A stretch of DNA of 64,000 bases from Hyperoodon ampullatus. Lineage: Eukaryota > Chordata > Mammalia > Artiodactyla > Ziphiidae. The notes under the pieces are model-generated. The model was given only the letters and a program-made list of their open reading frames with translations. It was not told the origin of the DNA and did no database searches. Shown in pieces: positions 23,802 through 37,713 of the stretch (positions within the stretch are counted from its first letter, which is position 1; every line of letters begins with the position of its first letter). Position numbers and translations under genes: made by a program. The DNA is taken from assembly GCA_949752795.1 (NCBI GenBank), contig CATKHW010000058.1, positions 62,001-126,000 on the forward strand, read 5' to 3'.

Positions 23802-25540
23802 CTGGGAAATTCTTTACAATTCCTTCAGGGTCTCTGATGAAGGCTGGAATGACCCTATCTACAACGACAGCTGGATGTGGCATAAGGAGGGACACTTGGG
23901 ACTGAGACGATTGGTGAGATTGGGTGAGCAAATGCAGACCCTTTAAAGCAATAATGCATGGCACCCATTCCATGGGTCCGAACTCTCCAGGTTGAAGGGA
24001 ATATTACTACAGCTATAACATGTGCGGGAAACCTAGAGAACGGACACACTGTGAATACGAAAGGTATCTAAATCTCAACGCATAGTCCCTCCCCTGGTGC
24101 TCCGGTTTGACTTTGCATCTGCTTTACTATCAACCTGCCAACTTGGAGAGACAGCCCCTTTAACCTCTTGGTTCGCACAGGTTGCCAATTTGGCAGAGGA
24201 TGAAAGGGAAGAGGGAGAACCAATGAGAGAGTAGCTGTTAGGCATTTGGACGGGCACATATCACTGTAATTTCCTGGCAGGAAGAAGAATTAACCAAATT
24301 CTCAGCCACCCACCGGGAACCAGTATAGGTCCTGAACCAAAATTTTGGACTTGTGGTCAGCTCACCAAAAGCGAGTTGAAAAATGGAGCTCAGGGGCACA
24401 GCAATTCACAAACTGGCCGAGTAATAAAGGACAACTATCGTCCAAAAATCTGTTGAGGGAAGGCAACGAGGCGGACTTGAAAGCGAGGCAGAATAGCAGG
24501 AAACAGATTTCAAGAGGTACGTTGGAATCGCCTTTAAAGCACAGGAAGAGGGGCACAACTTCGACAATGATGCACTTGGCCAAAAAGGGCGTATGCGTTT
24601 TCTCCTGAATATATTCAGGAGAAAACGCATACGCCCTTTTTGGCCAAGCAAGCAAGCGGGCAATGCAAATCTGCACTACAAAGAAGTATCACTTCCCACC
24701 GGTCAAAAGGGACATCCACAAAATGTGTAAGAACAAGAAAGGCAAGACAGGCCCTGGAGAACAGGGAGCCTTGTTATGCTGATGGGCGGGATGTAAATTG
24801 CCAACTGCCTCTCTGGAGGAGTGCATTCTGTTCCCTAAAACAAGTAAAGAACAGAGCTACAGAGCCAAGGGCACTACCAGTCTAGGGAATATACCTTGGG
24901 AAAACTGAAAATCAATAAGACAGAGCCACCCCAAAATTTAGGGCTGCACTGCATACAAGGACCTCAACTTGGATACACCTTAAGTATCCCAGAAAATATA
25001 AACATGGTTCAAAAAATTGTGGTACTTACGTATGATGGAATATCCCTCAGCCATGAAATCAATGTCATAAGACCAGTAGCAGCAAAATGGGTGGATTCAG
25101 GTACGATGATTCTAAGTGAAATAAGTCACACAGAAAAAGAAACTTATCATAAGATATCACTTATGAAGATCCTGTAAACATGGCTACACTTGAACTGAGT
25201 TAGGAAAGAGGACAGTGTCTCACATTTAGAAAACACTCTTATACCTGCTTAAGGGGGAAGGAGAGGTGGGGTGATGCATAAAACCAGAGTTTGATATAAG
25301 CACAGGTACCGTTCCAAAAACCAACTATGGAATAGACAAGACCTACACCGTCCTCAGCGAAAGGGACTCAAAACCCCATATTTCCCGCAGAGGAAAATAT
25401 CTGACTAGTAAGAATCTTAAAACCTATGTATTGATATGTCTCCTTAAGGGAATCAAGTGTGTCTAGACTGGCATAAACATGGCAGCGAGAATCAGCTGAA
25501 ACCCACTATAAAAAGGAATTTCAAAAACAAAACAAAAAAA
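23802..25540 (+). repeat. Satellite monomer M14 (dimer unit b, copy 2)
   Basis: Second copy of the M12 type, with perfect palindrome 24575-24648. Private changes are tttgcatctg, acctgccaac, acgtatgatgg, ctccttaagg and cagctgaaacc. Confidence 0.96.
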
Positions 25541-27279
25541 CTGGGAAATTCTTTACAATTCCTTCAGGGTCTCTGATGAAGGCTGGAATGACCCTATCTA
25601 CAACGACAGCTGGATGTGGCATAAGGAGGGACACTTGGGACTGAGACGATTGGTGAGATTGGGTGAGCAAATGCAGACCCTTTAAAGCAATAATGCATGG
25701 CACCCATTCCATGGGTCCGAACTCTCCAGGTTGCAGGGAATATTACTACAGCTATAACATGTGCGGGAAACCTAGAGAACGGACACACTGTGAATACGAA
25801 AGGTTTCTAAAACTCAACGCATAGTCCCTCCCCTGGTGCTCCGGTTTGACTTTCCGTCTGCTTTACTATCAACCTCCCAACTTGGAGAGACAGCCCATTT
25901 AACCTCTTGGTTCGCACAGGTTGCCAATTTGGCAGTGGATGAAAGGGAAGAGGGAGAACCAATGAGAGAGTAGCTGTTAGGCATTTGGACGGGCACATAT
26001 CACTGTAATTTCCCGGCAGGAAGAAGAATTAACCAAATTCTCAGCCACCCACCGGGAACCAGTATAGGTCCTGAACCAAAATTTTGGACTTGCGGTCAGC
26101 TCACCAAAAACGAGTTGAAAAATGGAGCTCAGGGGCACAGCAATTCACAAACTGGCCGAGTAATAAAGGACAACTATCGTCCAAAAATCTGTTGAGGGAA
26201 GGCAACGAGGCGGACTTGAAAGCGAGGTAGAATAGCAGGAAACAGATTTCAAGAGGTACGATGGAATCGCCTTTAAAGCACAGGAAGAGGGGCACAACTT
26301 CGACAATGATGCACTTGGCCAAAAAGGGCGTATGCGTTTTCTCCTGAATATATTCAGGAGAAAACGCATACGCCCTTTTTGGCCAAGCAAGCAAGCGGGC
26401 AATGCAAATCTGCACTACAAAGAAGTATCACTTCCCACCGGTCAAAAGGGACATCCACAAAATGTGTAAGAACAAGAAAGGCAAGACAGGCCCTGGAGAA
26501 CAGGGAGCCTTGTTATGCTGATGGGCGGGATGTAAATTGCCAACTGCCTCTCTGGAGGAGTGCATTCTGTTCCCTAAAACAAGTAAAGAACAGAGCTACA
26601 GAGCCAAGGGCACTACCAGTCTAGGGAATATACCTTGGGAAAACTGAAAATCAATAAGACAGAGCCACCCCAAAATTTAGGGCTGCACTGCATACAAGGA
26701 CCTCAACTTGGATACACCTTAAGTATCCCAGAAAATATAAACATGGTTCAAAAAATTGTGGTACTTACGTACGATGGAATATCCCTCAGCCATGAAATCA
26801 ATGTCATAAGACCAGTAGCAGCAAAATGGGTGGATTCAGGTACGATGATTCTAAGTGAAATAAGTCACACAGAAAAAGAAACTTATCATAAGATATCACT
26901 TATGAAGATCCTGTAAACATGGCTACACTTGAACTGAGTTAGGAAAGAGGACAGTGTATCACATTTAGAAAAGACTCTTATACCTGCTTAAGGGGGAAGG
27001 AGAGGTGGGGTGATGCATAAAACCAGAGTTTGATATAAGCACAGGTACCGTTCCAAAAACCAACTATGGAATAGACAAGACCTACACCGTCCTCAGCGAA
27101 AGGGACTCAAAACCCCATATTTCCCGCAGAGGAAAATATCTGACTAGTAAGAATCTTAAAACCTATGTATTGATATGTCTCCGTAAGGGAATCAAGTGTG
27201 TCTAGACTGGCATAAACATGGCAGCGAGAATCAGCTCAAACCCACTATAAAAAGGAATTTCAAAAACAAAACAAAAAAA
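25541..27279 (+). repeat. Satellite monomer M15
   Basis: Complete copy with perfect palindrome 26314-26387. Private changes are ggttgcaggg, agcccattt, gcgaggtagaat, gtacgatggaatcg and gtgtatcac. It shares ggcagtggat with M16, M21 and M27, and is the last monomer with gaggacag. Confidence 0.96.
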
Positions 27280-29018
27280 CTGGGAAATTCTTTACAATTC
27301 CTTCAGGGTCTCTGATGAAGGCTGGAATGACCCTATCTACAACGACAGCTGGATGTGGCATAAGGAGGGACACTTGGGACTGAGACGATTGGTGAGATTG
27401 GGTGAGCAAATGCAGACACTTTAAAGCAATAATGCATGGCACCCATTCCATGGGTCTGAACTCTCCAGGTTGAAGGGAATGTTACTACAGCTATGACATG
27501 TGCGGGAAACCTAGAGAACGGAAACACTGTGAATACGAAAGGTTTCTAAAACTCAACGAATAGTCCCACCCCTGGTGCTCCGGTTTGACTTTCCGTCTGC
27601 TTTACTATCAACCTCCCAACTTGGAGAGACAGCCCCTTTAACCTCTTGGTTCGCACAGGTTGCCAATTTGGCAGTGGATGAAAGGGAAGAGGGAGAACCA
27701 ATGAGAGAGTAGCTGTTAGGCATTTGGACGGTCACATATCACTGTAATTTCCCGGCAGGAAGAAGAATTAACCAAATTCTCAGCCACCCACCGGGAACCA
27801 GTATAGGTCCTGAACCAAAATTTTGGACTTGCGGTCAGCTCACCAAAAACTAGTTGAAAAATGGAGCTCATGGGCACAGCAATTCACAAACTGGCCGAGT
27901 AATAAAGGACAACTATCGTCCAAAAATCTGTTGAGGGAAGGCAACGAGGCGGACTTGAAAGCGAGACAGAATAGCAGGAAACAGATTTCAAGAGGTACGT
28001 TGGAATCGCCTTTAAAGCACAGGAAGAGGGGCACAACTTCGACAATGATGCACTTGGCCAAAAAGGGCGTATGCGTTTTCTCCTGAATATATTCAGGAGA
28101 AAACGCATACGCCCTTTTTGGCCAAGCAAGCAAGCGGGCAATGCAAATCTGCACTACAAAGAAGTATCACTTCCCACCGGTCAAAAGGGACATCCACAAA
28201 ATGTGTAAGAACAAGAAAGGCAAGACAGGCCCTGGAGAACAGGGAGCCTTGTTATGCTGATGGGCGGGATGTAAATTGCCAACTGCCTCTCTGGAGGAGT
28301 GCATTCTGTTCCCTAAAACAAGTAAAGAACAGAGCTACAGAGCCAAGGGCACTACCAGTCTAGGGAATATACCTTGGGAAAACTGAAAATCAATAAGACA
28401 GAACCACCCCAAAATTTAAGGCTGCACTGCATACAAGGACCTCAACTTGGATACACCTTAAGTATCCCAGAAAATATAAACATGGTTCAAAAAATTGTGG
28501 TACTTACGTACGATGGAATATCCCTCAGCCATGAAATCAATGTCATAAGACCAGTAGCAGCAAAATGGGTGGATTCAGGTACGATGATTCTAAGTGAAAT
28601 AAGTCACACAGAAAAAGAAACTTATCATAAGATATCACTTATGAAGATCCTGTAAACATGGCTACACTTGAACTGAGTTAGGAAAGAGAACAGTGTCTCA
28701 CATTTAGAAAACACTCTTATACCTGCTTAAGGGGGAAGGAGAGGTGGGGTGATGCATAAAACCAGAGTTTGATATAAGCACAGGTACCGTTCCAAAAACC
28801 AACTATGGAATAGACAAGACCTACACCGTCCTCAGCGAAAGGGACTCAAAACCCCATATTTCCCGCAGAGGAAAATATCTGACTAGTAAGAATCTTAAAA
28901 CCTATGTATTGATATGTCTCCATAAGGGAATCAAGTGTGTCTAGACTGGCATAAACATGGCAGCGAGAATCAGCTCAAACCGACTATAAAAAGGAATTTC
29001 AAAAACAAAACAAAAAAA
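27280..29018 (+). repeat. Satellite monomer M16
   Basis: Early member of the type later seen in M21 and M24: agacacttt, ggtctgaactc, ggaaacactg and cccacccctgg. Perfect palindrome 28053-28126. It shares cagaaccacc and tttaaggctg with M36, twenty monomers away. Confidence 0.96.
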
Positions 29019-30757
29019 CTGGGAAATTCTTTACAATTCCTTCAGGGTCTCTGATGAAGGCTGGAATGACCCTATCTACAATGACAGCTGGATGTGGCAT
29101 AAGGAGGGACACTTGGGACTGAGACGATTGGTGAGATTGGGTGAGCAAATGCAGACCCTTTAAAGCAAAAATGCATGGCACCCATTCCATGGGTCCGAAC
29201 TCTCCAGGTTGAAGGGAATATTACTACAGCTATAACAAGTGCGGGAAACCTAGAGAACGGACACACTGTGAATATGAAAGGTTTCTAAAAATCAACGCAT
29301 AGTCCCTCTCCTGGTGCTCCGGTTTGACTTTCCGTCTGCTTTACTATCAACCTCCCAACTTGGAGAGACAGCCCCTTTAACCTCTTGGTTCGCACAGGTT
29401 GCCAATTTGGCAGAGGATGAAAGGGAAGAGGGAGAACCAATGAGAGAGTAGCTGTTAGGCATTTGGACGGGCACATATCACTGTAATTTCCCGGCAGGAA
29501 GAAGAATTAACCAAATTCTCAGCCACCCACCGGGAACCAGTATAGGTCCTGAACCAAAATTTTGGACTTGCGGTCAGCTCACCAAAAACGAGTTGAAAAA
29601 TGGAGCTCAGGGGCACAGCAATTCACAAACTGGCCGAGTAATAAAGGACAACTATCGTCCAAAAATCTGTTGAGGGAAGGCAACGAGGCGGACTTGAAAG
29701 CGAGGCAGAATAGCAGGAAACAGATTTCAAGAGGTACGTTGGAATCGCCTTTAAAGCACAGGAAGAGGGGCACAACTTCGACAATGATGCACTTGGCCAA
29801 AAAGGGCGTATGCGTTTTCTCCTGAATATAATCAGGAGAAAACGCATACGCCCTTTTTGGCCAAGCAAGCAAGCGGGCAATGCAAATCTGCACTACAAAG
29901 AAGTATCACTTCCCACCGGTCAAAAGGGACATCCACAAAATGTGTAAGAACAAGAAAGGCAAGACAGGCCCTGGAGAACAGGGAGCCTTGTTATGCTGAT
30001 GGGCGGGATGTAAATTGCCAACTGCCTCTCTGGAGGAGTGCATTCTGTTCCCTAAAACAAGTAAAGAACAGAGCTACAGAGCCAAGGGCACTACCAGTCT
30101 AGGGAATATACCTTGGGAAAACTGAAAATCAATAAGACAGAGCCACCTCAAAATTTAGGGCTGCACTGCATACAAGGGCCTCAACTTGGATACACCTTAA
30201 GTATCCCAGAAAATATAAACATGGTTCAAAAAATTGTGGTATTTACGTACGATGGAATATCCCTCAGCCATGAAATCAATGTCATAAGACCAGTAGCAGC
30301 AAAATGGGTGGATTCAGGTACGATGATTCTAAGTGAAATAAGTCACACAGAAAAAGAAACTTATCATAAGATATCACTTATGAAGATCCTGTAAACATGG
30401 CTACACTTGAACTGAGTTAGGAAAGAGAACAGTGTCTCACATTTAGAAAACACTCTTATACCTGCTTAAGGGGGAAGGAGAGGTGGGGTGATGCATAAAA
30501 CCAGAGTTTGATATAAGCACAGGTACCGTTCCAAAAACCAACTATGGAATAGACAAGACCTACACCTTCCTCAGCGAAAGGGACTCAAAACCCCATATTT
30601 CCCGCAGAGGAAAATATCTGACTAGTAAGAATCTTAAAACCTATGTATTGATATGTCTCCGTAAGGGAATCAAGTGTGTCTAGACTGGCATAAACATGGC
30701 AGCGAGAATCAGCTCAAACCCACTATAAAAAGGAATTTCAAAAACAAAACAAAAAAA
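29019..30757 (+). repeat. Satellite monomer M17
   Basis: Palindrome 29792-29865 is broken at its centre (gaatataatc), a state shared with M21 and M27. Other states are ccacctcaaaa, aagggcctc and accttcctc. agcaaaaatgc and ggtatttacg are private. Confidence 0.96.
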
Positions 30758-33700
30758 CTGGGAAATTCTTTGCAATTCCTTCAGGGTCTCTGATGAAGGC
30801 TGGAATGACCCTATCTACAACGACAGCTGGATGTGGCATAAGGAGGGACACTTGGGACTGAGACGATTGGTGAGATTGGGTGAGCAAATGCAGACCCTTT
30901 AAAGCAATAATGCATGGCACCCATTCCATGGGTCCGAACTCTCCAGGTTGAAGGGAATATTACTACAGCTATAACAAGTGCGGGAAACCTAGAGAACGGA
31001 CACACTGTGAATACGAAAGGTTTCTAAAACTCAACGCATAGTCCCTCCCCTTGTGCTCCGGTTTGACTTTCCGTCTGCTTTACTATCAACCTCCCAACTT
31101 GGAGAGACAGCCCCTTTAACCTCTTGGTTCGCACAGGTTGCCAACTTGGCAGAGGATGAAAGGGAAGAGGGAGAACCAATGAGAGAGTAGCTGTTAGGCA
31201 TTTGGACGGGCACATATCACTGTAATTTCCCGGCAGGAAGAAGAATTAACCAAATTCTCAGCCACCCACCGGGAACCAGTATAGGTCCTGAACCAAAATT
31301 TTGGACTTGCGGTCAGCTCACCAAAAGCGAGTTGAAAAATGGAGCTCAGGGGCACAGCAATTCACAAACTGGCCGAGTAATAAAGGACAACTATCGTCCA
31401 AAAATCTGTTGAGGGAAGGCAACGAGGCGGACTTGAAAGCGAGGCAGAATAGCAGGAAACAGATTTCAAGAGGTACGTTGGAATCGCCTTTAAAGCACAG
31501 GAAGAGGGGCACAACTTCGACAATGATGCACTTGGCCAAAAAGGGCGTATGTGTTTTCTCCTGAATATATTCAGGAGAAAACGCATACGCCCTTTTTGGC
31601 CAAGCAAGCAAGCGGGCAATGCAAATCTGCACTACAAAGAAGTATCACTTCCCACCGGTCAAAAGGGACAGCCACAAAATGTGTAAGAACAAGAAAGGCA
31701 AGACATGCCCTGGAGAACAGGGAGCCTTGTTATGCTGATGGGCGGGATGTAAATTGCCAACTGCCTCTCTGGAGGAGTGCATTCTGTTCCCTAAAACAAG
31801 TAAAGAACAGAGCTACAGAGCCAAGGGCACTACCAGTCTAGGGAATATACCTTGGGAAAACTGAAAATCAATAAGACAGAGCCACCCCAAAATTTAGGGC
31901 TGCACTGCCTACAAGGACCTCAACTTGGATACACCTTAAGTATCCCAGAAAATATAAACATGGTTCAAAAAATTGTGGTACTTACGTACGATGGAATATC
32001 CCTCAGCCATGAAATCAATGTCATAAGACCAGTAGCAGCAAAATGGGTGGATTCAGGTACGATGATTCTAAGTGAAATAAGTCACACAGAAAAAGAAACT
32101 TATCATAAGATATCACTTATGAAGATCCTGTAAACATGGCTACACTTGAACTGAGTTAGGAAAGAGAACAGTGTCTCACATTTAGAAAACACTCTTATAC
32201 CTGCTTAAGGGGGAAGGAGAGGTGGGGTGATGCATAAAACCAGAGTTTGATATAAGCACAGGTACCGTTCCAAAAACCAACTATGGAATAGACAAGACCT
32301 ACACCTTCCTCAGCGAAAGGGACTCAAAACCCCATATTTCCCGCAGAGGAAAATATCTGACTAGTAAGAATCTTAAAACCTATGTATTGATATGTCTCCG
32401 TAAGGGAATCAAGTGTGTCTAGACTGGCATAAACATGGCAGCGAGAATCAGCTCAAACCCACTATAAAAAGGAATTTCAAAAACAAAACAAAAAAACTGG
32501 GAAATTCTTTGCAATTCCTTCAGGGTCTCTGATGAAGGCTGGAATGACCCTATCTACAACGACAGCTGGATGTGGCATAAGGAGGGACACTTGGGACTGA
32601 GACGATTGGTGAGATTGGGTGAGCAAATGCAGACCCTTTAAAGCAATAATGCATGGCACCCATTCCATGGGTCCGAACTCTCCAGGTTGAAGGGAATATT
32701 ACTACAGCTATAACAAGTGCGGGAAACCTAGAGAACGGACACACTGTGAATACGAAAGGTTTCTAAAACTCAACGCATAGTCCCTCCCCTTGTGCTCCGG
32801 TTTGACTTTCCGTCTGCTTTACTATCAACCTCCCAACTTGGAGAGACAGCCCCTTTAACCTCTTGGTTCGCACAGGTTGCCAACTTGGCAGAGGATGAAA
32901 GGGAAGAGGGAGAACCAATGAGAGAGTAGCTGTTAGGCATTTGGACGGGCACATATCACTGTAATTTCCCGGCAGGAAGAAGAATTAACCAAATTCTCAG
33001 CCACCCACCGGGAACCAGTATAGGTCCTGAACCAAAATTTTGGACTTGCGGTCAGCTCACCAAAAGCGAGTTGAAAAATGGAGCTCAGGGGCACAGCAAT
33101 TCACAAACTGGCCGAGTAATAAAGGACAACTATCGTCCAAAAATCTGTTGAGGGAAGGCAACGAGGCGGACTTGAAAGCGAGGCAGAATAGCAGGAAACA
33201 GATTTCAAGAGGTACGTTGGAATCGCCTTTAAAGCACAGGAAGAGGGGCACAACTTCGACAATGATGCACTTGGCCAAAAAGGGCGTATGTGTTTTCTTC
33301 TGAATATATTCAGGAGAAAACGCATACGCCCTTTTTGGCCAAGCAAGCAAGCGGGCAATGCAAATCTGCACTACAAAGAAGTATCACTTCCCACCGGTCA
33401 AAAGGGACAGCCACAAAATGTGTAAGAACAAGAAAGGCAAGACATGCCCTGGAGAACAGGGAGCCTTGTTATGCTGATGGGCGGGATGTAAATTGCCAAC
33501 TGCCTCTCTGGAGGAGTGCATTCTGTTCCCTAAAACAAGTAAAGAACAGAGCTACAGAGCCAAGGGCACTACCAGTCTAGGGAATATACCTTGGGAAAAC
33601 TGAAAATCAATAAGACAGAGCCACCCCAAAATTTAGGGCTGCACTGCCTACAAGGACCTCAACTTGGATACACCTTAAGTATCCCAGAAAATATAAACAT

Positions 33701-33950
33701 GGTTCAAAAAATTGTGGTACTTACGTACGATGGAATATCCCTCAGCCATGAAATCAATGTCATAAGACCAGTAGCAGCAAAATGGGTGGATTCAGGTACG
33801 ATGATTCTAAGTGAAATAAGTCACACAGTAAAAGAAACTTATCATAAGATATCACTTATGAAGATCCTGTAAACATGGCTACACTTGAACTGAGTTAGGA
33901 AAGAGAACAGTGTCTCACATTTAGAAAACACTCTTATACCTGCTTAAGGG
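30500..33950 (+). repeat. Recent single-monomer tandem duplication (M18/M19)
   Basis: accttcctc, ctccccttgtg, ccaacttggcag, gtatgtg in the palindrome, gggacagcc, gacatgccc and ctgcctac recur at a 1739-bp shift. The pair is separated by only a few substitutions, such as cttctg in the second palindrome and acagtaaaagaa. Edges approximate. Confidence 0.75.
30758..32496 (+). repeat. Satellite monomer M18
   Basis: Near-twin of the next monomer. Palindrome 31531-31604 has gtatgtg in the left arm, a CpG transition. Shared with M19: ctccccttgtg, ccaacttggcag, gggacagcc, gacatgccc and ctgcctac. Confidence 0.96.
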
Positions 33951-34235
33951 AGAAGGAGAGGTGGGGTGATGCATAAAACCAGAGTTTGATATAAGCACAG
34001 GTACCGTTCCAAAAACCAACTATGGAATAGACAAGACCTACACCGTCCTCAGCGAAAGGGACTCAAAACCCCATATTTCCCGCAGAGGAAAATATCTGAC
34101 TAGTAAGAATCTTAAAACCTATGTATTGATATGTCTCCGTAAGGGAATCAAGTGTGTCTAGACTGGCATAAACATGGCAGCGAGAATCAGCTCAAACCCA
34201 CTATAAAAAGGAATTTCAAAAACAAAACAAAAAAA
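32497..34235 (+). repeat. Satellite monomer M19
   Basis: Near-twin of M18. Palindrome 33270-33343 carries two left-arm changes (gtatgtg and cttctg). acagtaaaagaa near 33828 is private. aagggagaagg in the polypurine tract is as in M0. Confidence 0.96.
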
Positions 34236-35974
34236 CTGGGAAATTCTTTGCAATTCCTTCAGGGTCTCTGATGAAGGCTGGAATGACCCTATCTACAACG
34301 ACAGCTGGATGTGGCATAAGGAGGGACACTTGGGACTGAGACGATTGGTGAGATTGGGTGAGCAAATGCAGACCCTTTAAAGCAATAATGCATGGCACCC
34401 ATTCCATGGGTCCGAACTCTCCAGGTTGAAGGGAATATTACTACAGCTATAACAAGTGCGGGAAACCTAGAGAACGGACACACTGTGAATACGAAAGGTT
34501 TCTAAAACTCAACGCATAGTCCCTCTCCTGGTGCTCCGGTTTGACTTTCCGTCTGCTTTACTATCAACCTCCCAACTTGGAGAGACAGCCCCTTTAACCT
34601 CTTGGTTCGCACAGGTTGCCAATTTGGCAGAGGATGAAAGGGAAGAGGGAGAACCAATGAGAGAGTAGCTGTTAGGCATTTGGACGGGCACATATCACTG
34701 TAATTTCCCGGCAGGAAGAAGAATTAACCAAATTCTCAGCCACCCACCGGGAACCAGTATAGGTCCTGAACCAAAAGTTTGGACTTGCGGTCAGCTCACC
34801 AAAAGCGAGTTGAAAAATGGAGCTCAGGGGCACAGCAATTCACAAACTGGCCGAGTAATAAAGGACAACTATCGTCCAAAAATCTGTTGAGGGAAGGCAA
34901 CGAGGCGGACTTGAAAGCGAGGCAGAATAGCAGGAAACAGATTTCAAGAGGTACGTTGGAATCGCCTTTAAAGCACAGGAAGAGGGGCACAACTTCCACA
35001 ATGATGCACTTGGCCAAAACGGGCGTATGCGTTTTCTCCTGAATATATTCAGGAGAAAACGCATACGCCCTTTTTGGCCAAGCAAGCAAGCGGGCAATGC
35101 AAATCTGCACTACAAAGAAGTATCACTTCCCACCGGTCAAAAGGGACATCCACAAAATGTGTAAGAACAAGAAAGGCAAGACAGGCCCTGGAGAACAGGG
35201 AGCCTTGTTATGCTGATGGGCGGGATGTAAATTGCCAACTGCCTCTCTGGAGGAGTGCATTCTGTTCCCTAAAACAAGTAAAGAACAGAGCTACAGAGCC
35301 AAGGGCACTACCAGTCTAGGGAATATACCTTGGGAAAACTGAAAATCAATAAGACAGAGCCACCCCAAAATTTAGGGCTGCACTGCATACAAGGACCTCA
35401 ACTTGGATACACCTTAAGTATCCCAGAAAATATAAACATGGTTCAAAAAATTGTGGTACTTACGTACGATGGAATATCCCTCAGCCATGAAATCAATGTC
35501 ATAAGACCAGTAGCAGCAAAATGGGTGGATTCAGGTACGATGATTCTAAGTGAAATAAGTCACACAGAAAAAGAAACTTATCATAAGATATCACTTATGA
35601 AGATCCTGTAAACATGGCTACACTTGAAATGAGTTAGGAAAGAGAACAGTGTCTCACATTTAGAAAACACTCTTATACCAGCTTAAGGGGGAAGGAGAGG
35701 TGGGGTGATGCATAAAACCAGAGTTTGATATAAGCACAGGTACCGTTCCAAAAACCAACTATGGAATAGACAAGACCTACACCGTCCTCAGCGAAAGGGA
35801 CTCAAAACCCCATATTTCCCGCAGAGGAAAATATCTGACTAGTAAGAATCTTAAAACCTATGTATTGATATGTCTCCATAAGGGAATCAAGTGTGTCTAG
35901 ACTGGCATAAACATGGCAGCGAGAATCAGCTCAAACCCACTATAAAAAGGAATTTCAAAAACAAAACAAAAAAA
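34236..35974 (+). repeat. Satellite monomer M20
   Basis: First part resembles M1, M23 and M29 (gcaattcc, aaaagtttgg, and palindrome 35009-35082 with aaaacggg). From 35222 onward it matches M26 exactly at every site compared (gaaatgag, accagctta, ctccataag). That point marks the left edge of the 10,434-bp higher-order repeat. Confidence 0.96.
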
Positions 35975-37713
35975 CTGGGAAATTCTTTACAATTCCTTCA
36001 AGGTCTCTGATGAAAGCTGGAATGACCCTATCTACAACGACAGCTGGATGTGGCATAAGGAGGGACACTTGGGACTGAGACGATTGGTGAGATTGGGTGA
36101 GCAAATGCAGACACTTTAAAGCAATAATGCATGGCACCCATTCCATGGGTCTGAACTCTCCAGGTTGAAGGGAATGTTACTACAGCTATAACATGTGCGG
36201 GAAACCTAGAGAACGGAAACACTGTGAATACGAAAGGTTTCTAAAACTCAACGAATAGTCCCACCCCTGGTGCTCCGGTTTGACTTTCCGTCTGCTTTAC
36301 TATCAACCTCCCAACTTGGAGAGACAGCCCCTTTAACCTCTTGGTTCGCACAGGTTGCCAATTTGGCAGTGGATGAAAGGGAAGAGGGAGAACCAATGAG
36401 AGAGTAGCTGTTAGGCATTTGGACGGGCACATATCACTGTAATTTCCCGGCAGGAAGAAGAATTAACCAAATTCTCAGCCACCCACCGGGAACCAGTATA
36501 GGTCCTGAACCAAAATTTTGGACTTGCGGTCAGCTCACCAAAAACGAGTTGAAAAATGGAGCTCAGGGGCACAGCAATTCACAAACTGGCCGAGTAATAA
36601 AGGACAACTATCGTCCAAAAATCTGTTGAGGGAAGGCAACGAGGCGGACTTGAAAGCGAGGCAGAATAGCAGGAAACAGATTTCAAGAGGTACGTTGGAA
36701 TCGCCTTTAAAGCACAGGAAGAGGGGCACAACTTCCACAATGATGCACTTGGCCAAAAAGGGCGTATGCGTTTTCTCCTGAATATAATCAGGAGAAAACG
36801 CATACGCCCTTTTTGGCCAAGCAAGCAAGCGGGCAATGCAAATCTGCACTACAAAGAAGTATCACTTCCCACCGGTCAAAAGGGACATCCACAAAATGTG
36901 TAAGAACAAGAAAGGCAAGACAGGCCCTGGAGAACAGGGAGCCTTGTTATGCTGATGGGCGGGATGTAAATTGCCAACTGCCTCTCTGGAGGAGTGCATT
37001 CTGTTCCCTAAAACAAGTAAAGAACAGAGCTACAGAGCCAAGGGCACTACCAGTCTAGGGAATATACCTTGGGAAAACTGAAAATCAATAAGACAGAGCC
37101 ACCTCAAAATTTAGGGCTGCACTGCATACAAGGGCCTCAACTTGGATACACCTTAAGTATCCCAGAAAATATAAACATGGTTCAAAAAATTGTGGTACTT
37201 ACGTACGATGGAATATCCCTCAGCCATGAAATCAATGTCATAAGACCAGTAGCAGCAAAATGGGTGGATTCAGGTACGATGATTCTAAGTGAAATAAGTC
37301 ACACAGAAAAAGAAACTTATCATAAGATATCACTTATGAAGATCCTGTAAACATGGCTACACTTGAACTGAGTTAGGAAAGAGAACAGTGTCTCACATTT
37401 AGAAAACACTCTTATACCTGCTTAAGGGGGAAGGAGAGGTGGGGTGATGCATAAAACCAGAGTTTGATATAAGCACAGGTACCGTTCCAAAAACCAACTA
37501 TGGAATAGACAAGACCTACACCTTCCTCAGCGAAAGGGACTCAAAACCCCATATTTCCCGCAGAGGAAAATATCTGACTAGTAAGAATCTTAAAACCTAT
37601 GTATTGATATGTCTCCGTAAGGGAATCAAGTGTGTCTAGACTGGCATAAACATGGCAGCGAGAATCAGCTCAAACCCACTATAAAAAGGAATTTCAAAAA
37701 CAAAACAAAAAAA
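35975..37713 (+). repeat. Satellite monomer M21 (hexamer position 1, copy A)
   Basis: Type shared with M24, M27 and M30: ttcaaggtc, agacacttt, ggtctgaactc and cccacccctgg. Palindrome 36748-36821 has the central change gaatataatc. Identical to M27 at all compared sites. Confidence 0.96.

Larger units (their letters stand above)
18100..25400 (+). repeat. Dimeric higher-order repeat, period 3478 bp
   Basis: M11 pairs with M13 and M12 with M14. The first type shares ggggatgttac, ggaaacactg, ggtgaagcat and ataaccatgg. The second shares aaaggtatctaaatctc, ttcctggcagg and cttgtggtc. About two copies of the dimer are present. Several substitutions separate the copies, so it is older than the hexamer at 35-57 kb. 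Edges are approximate. Confidence 0.85.
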
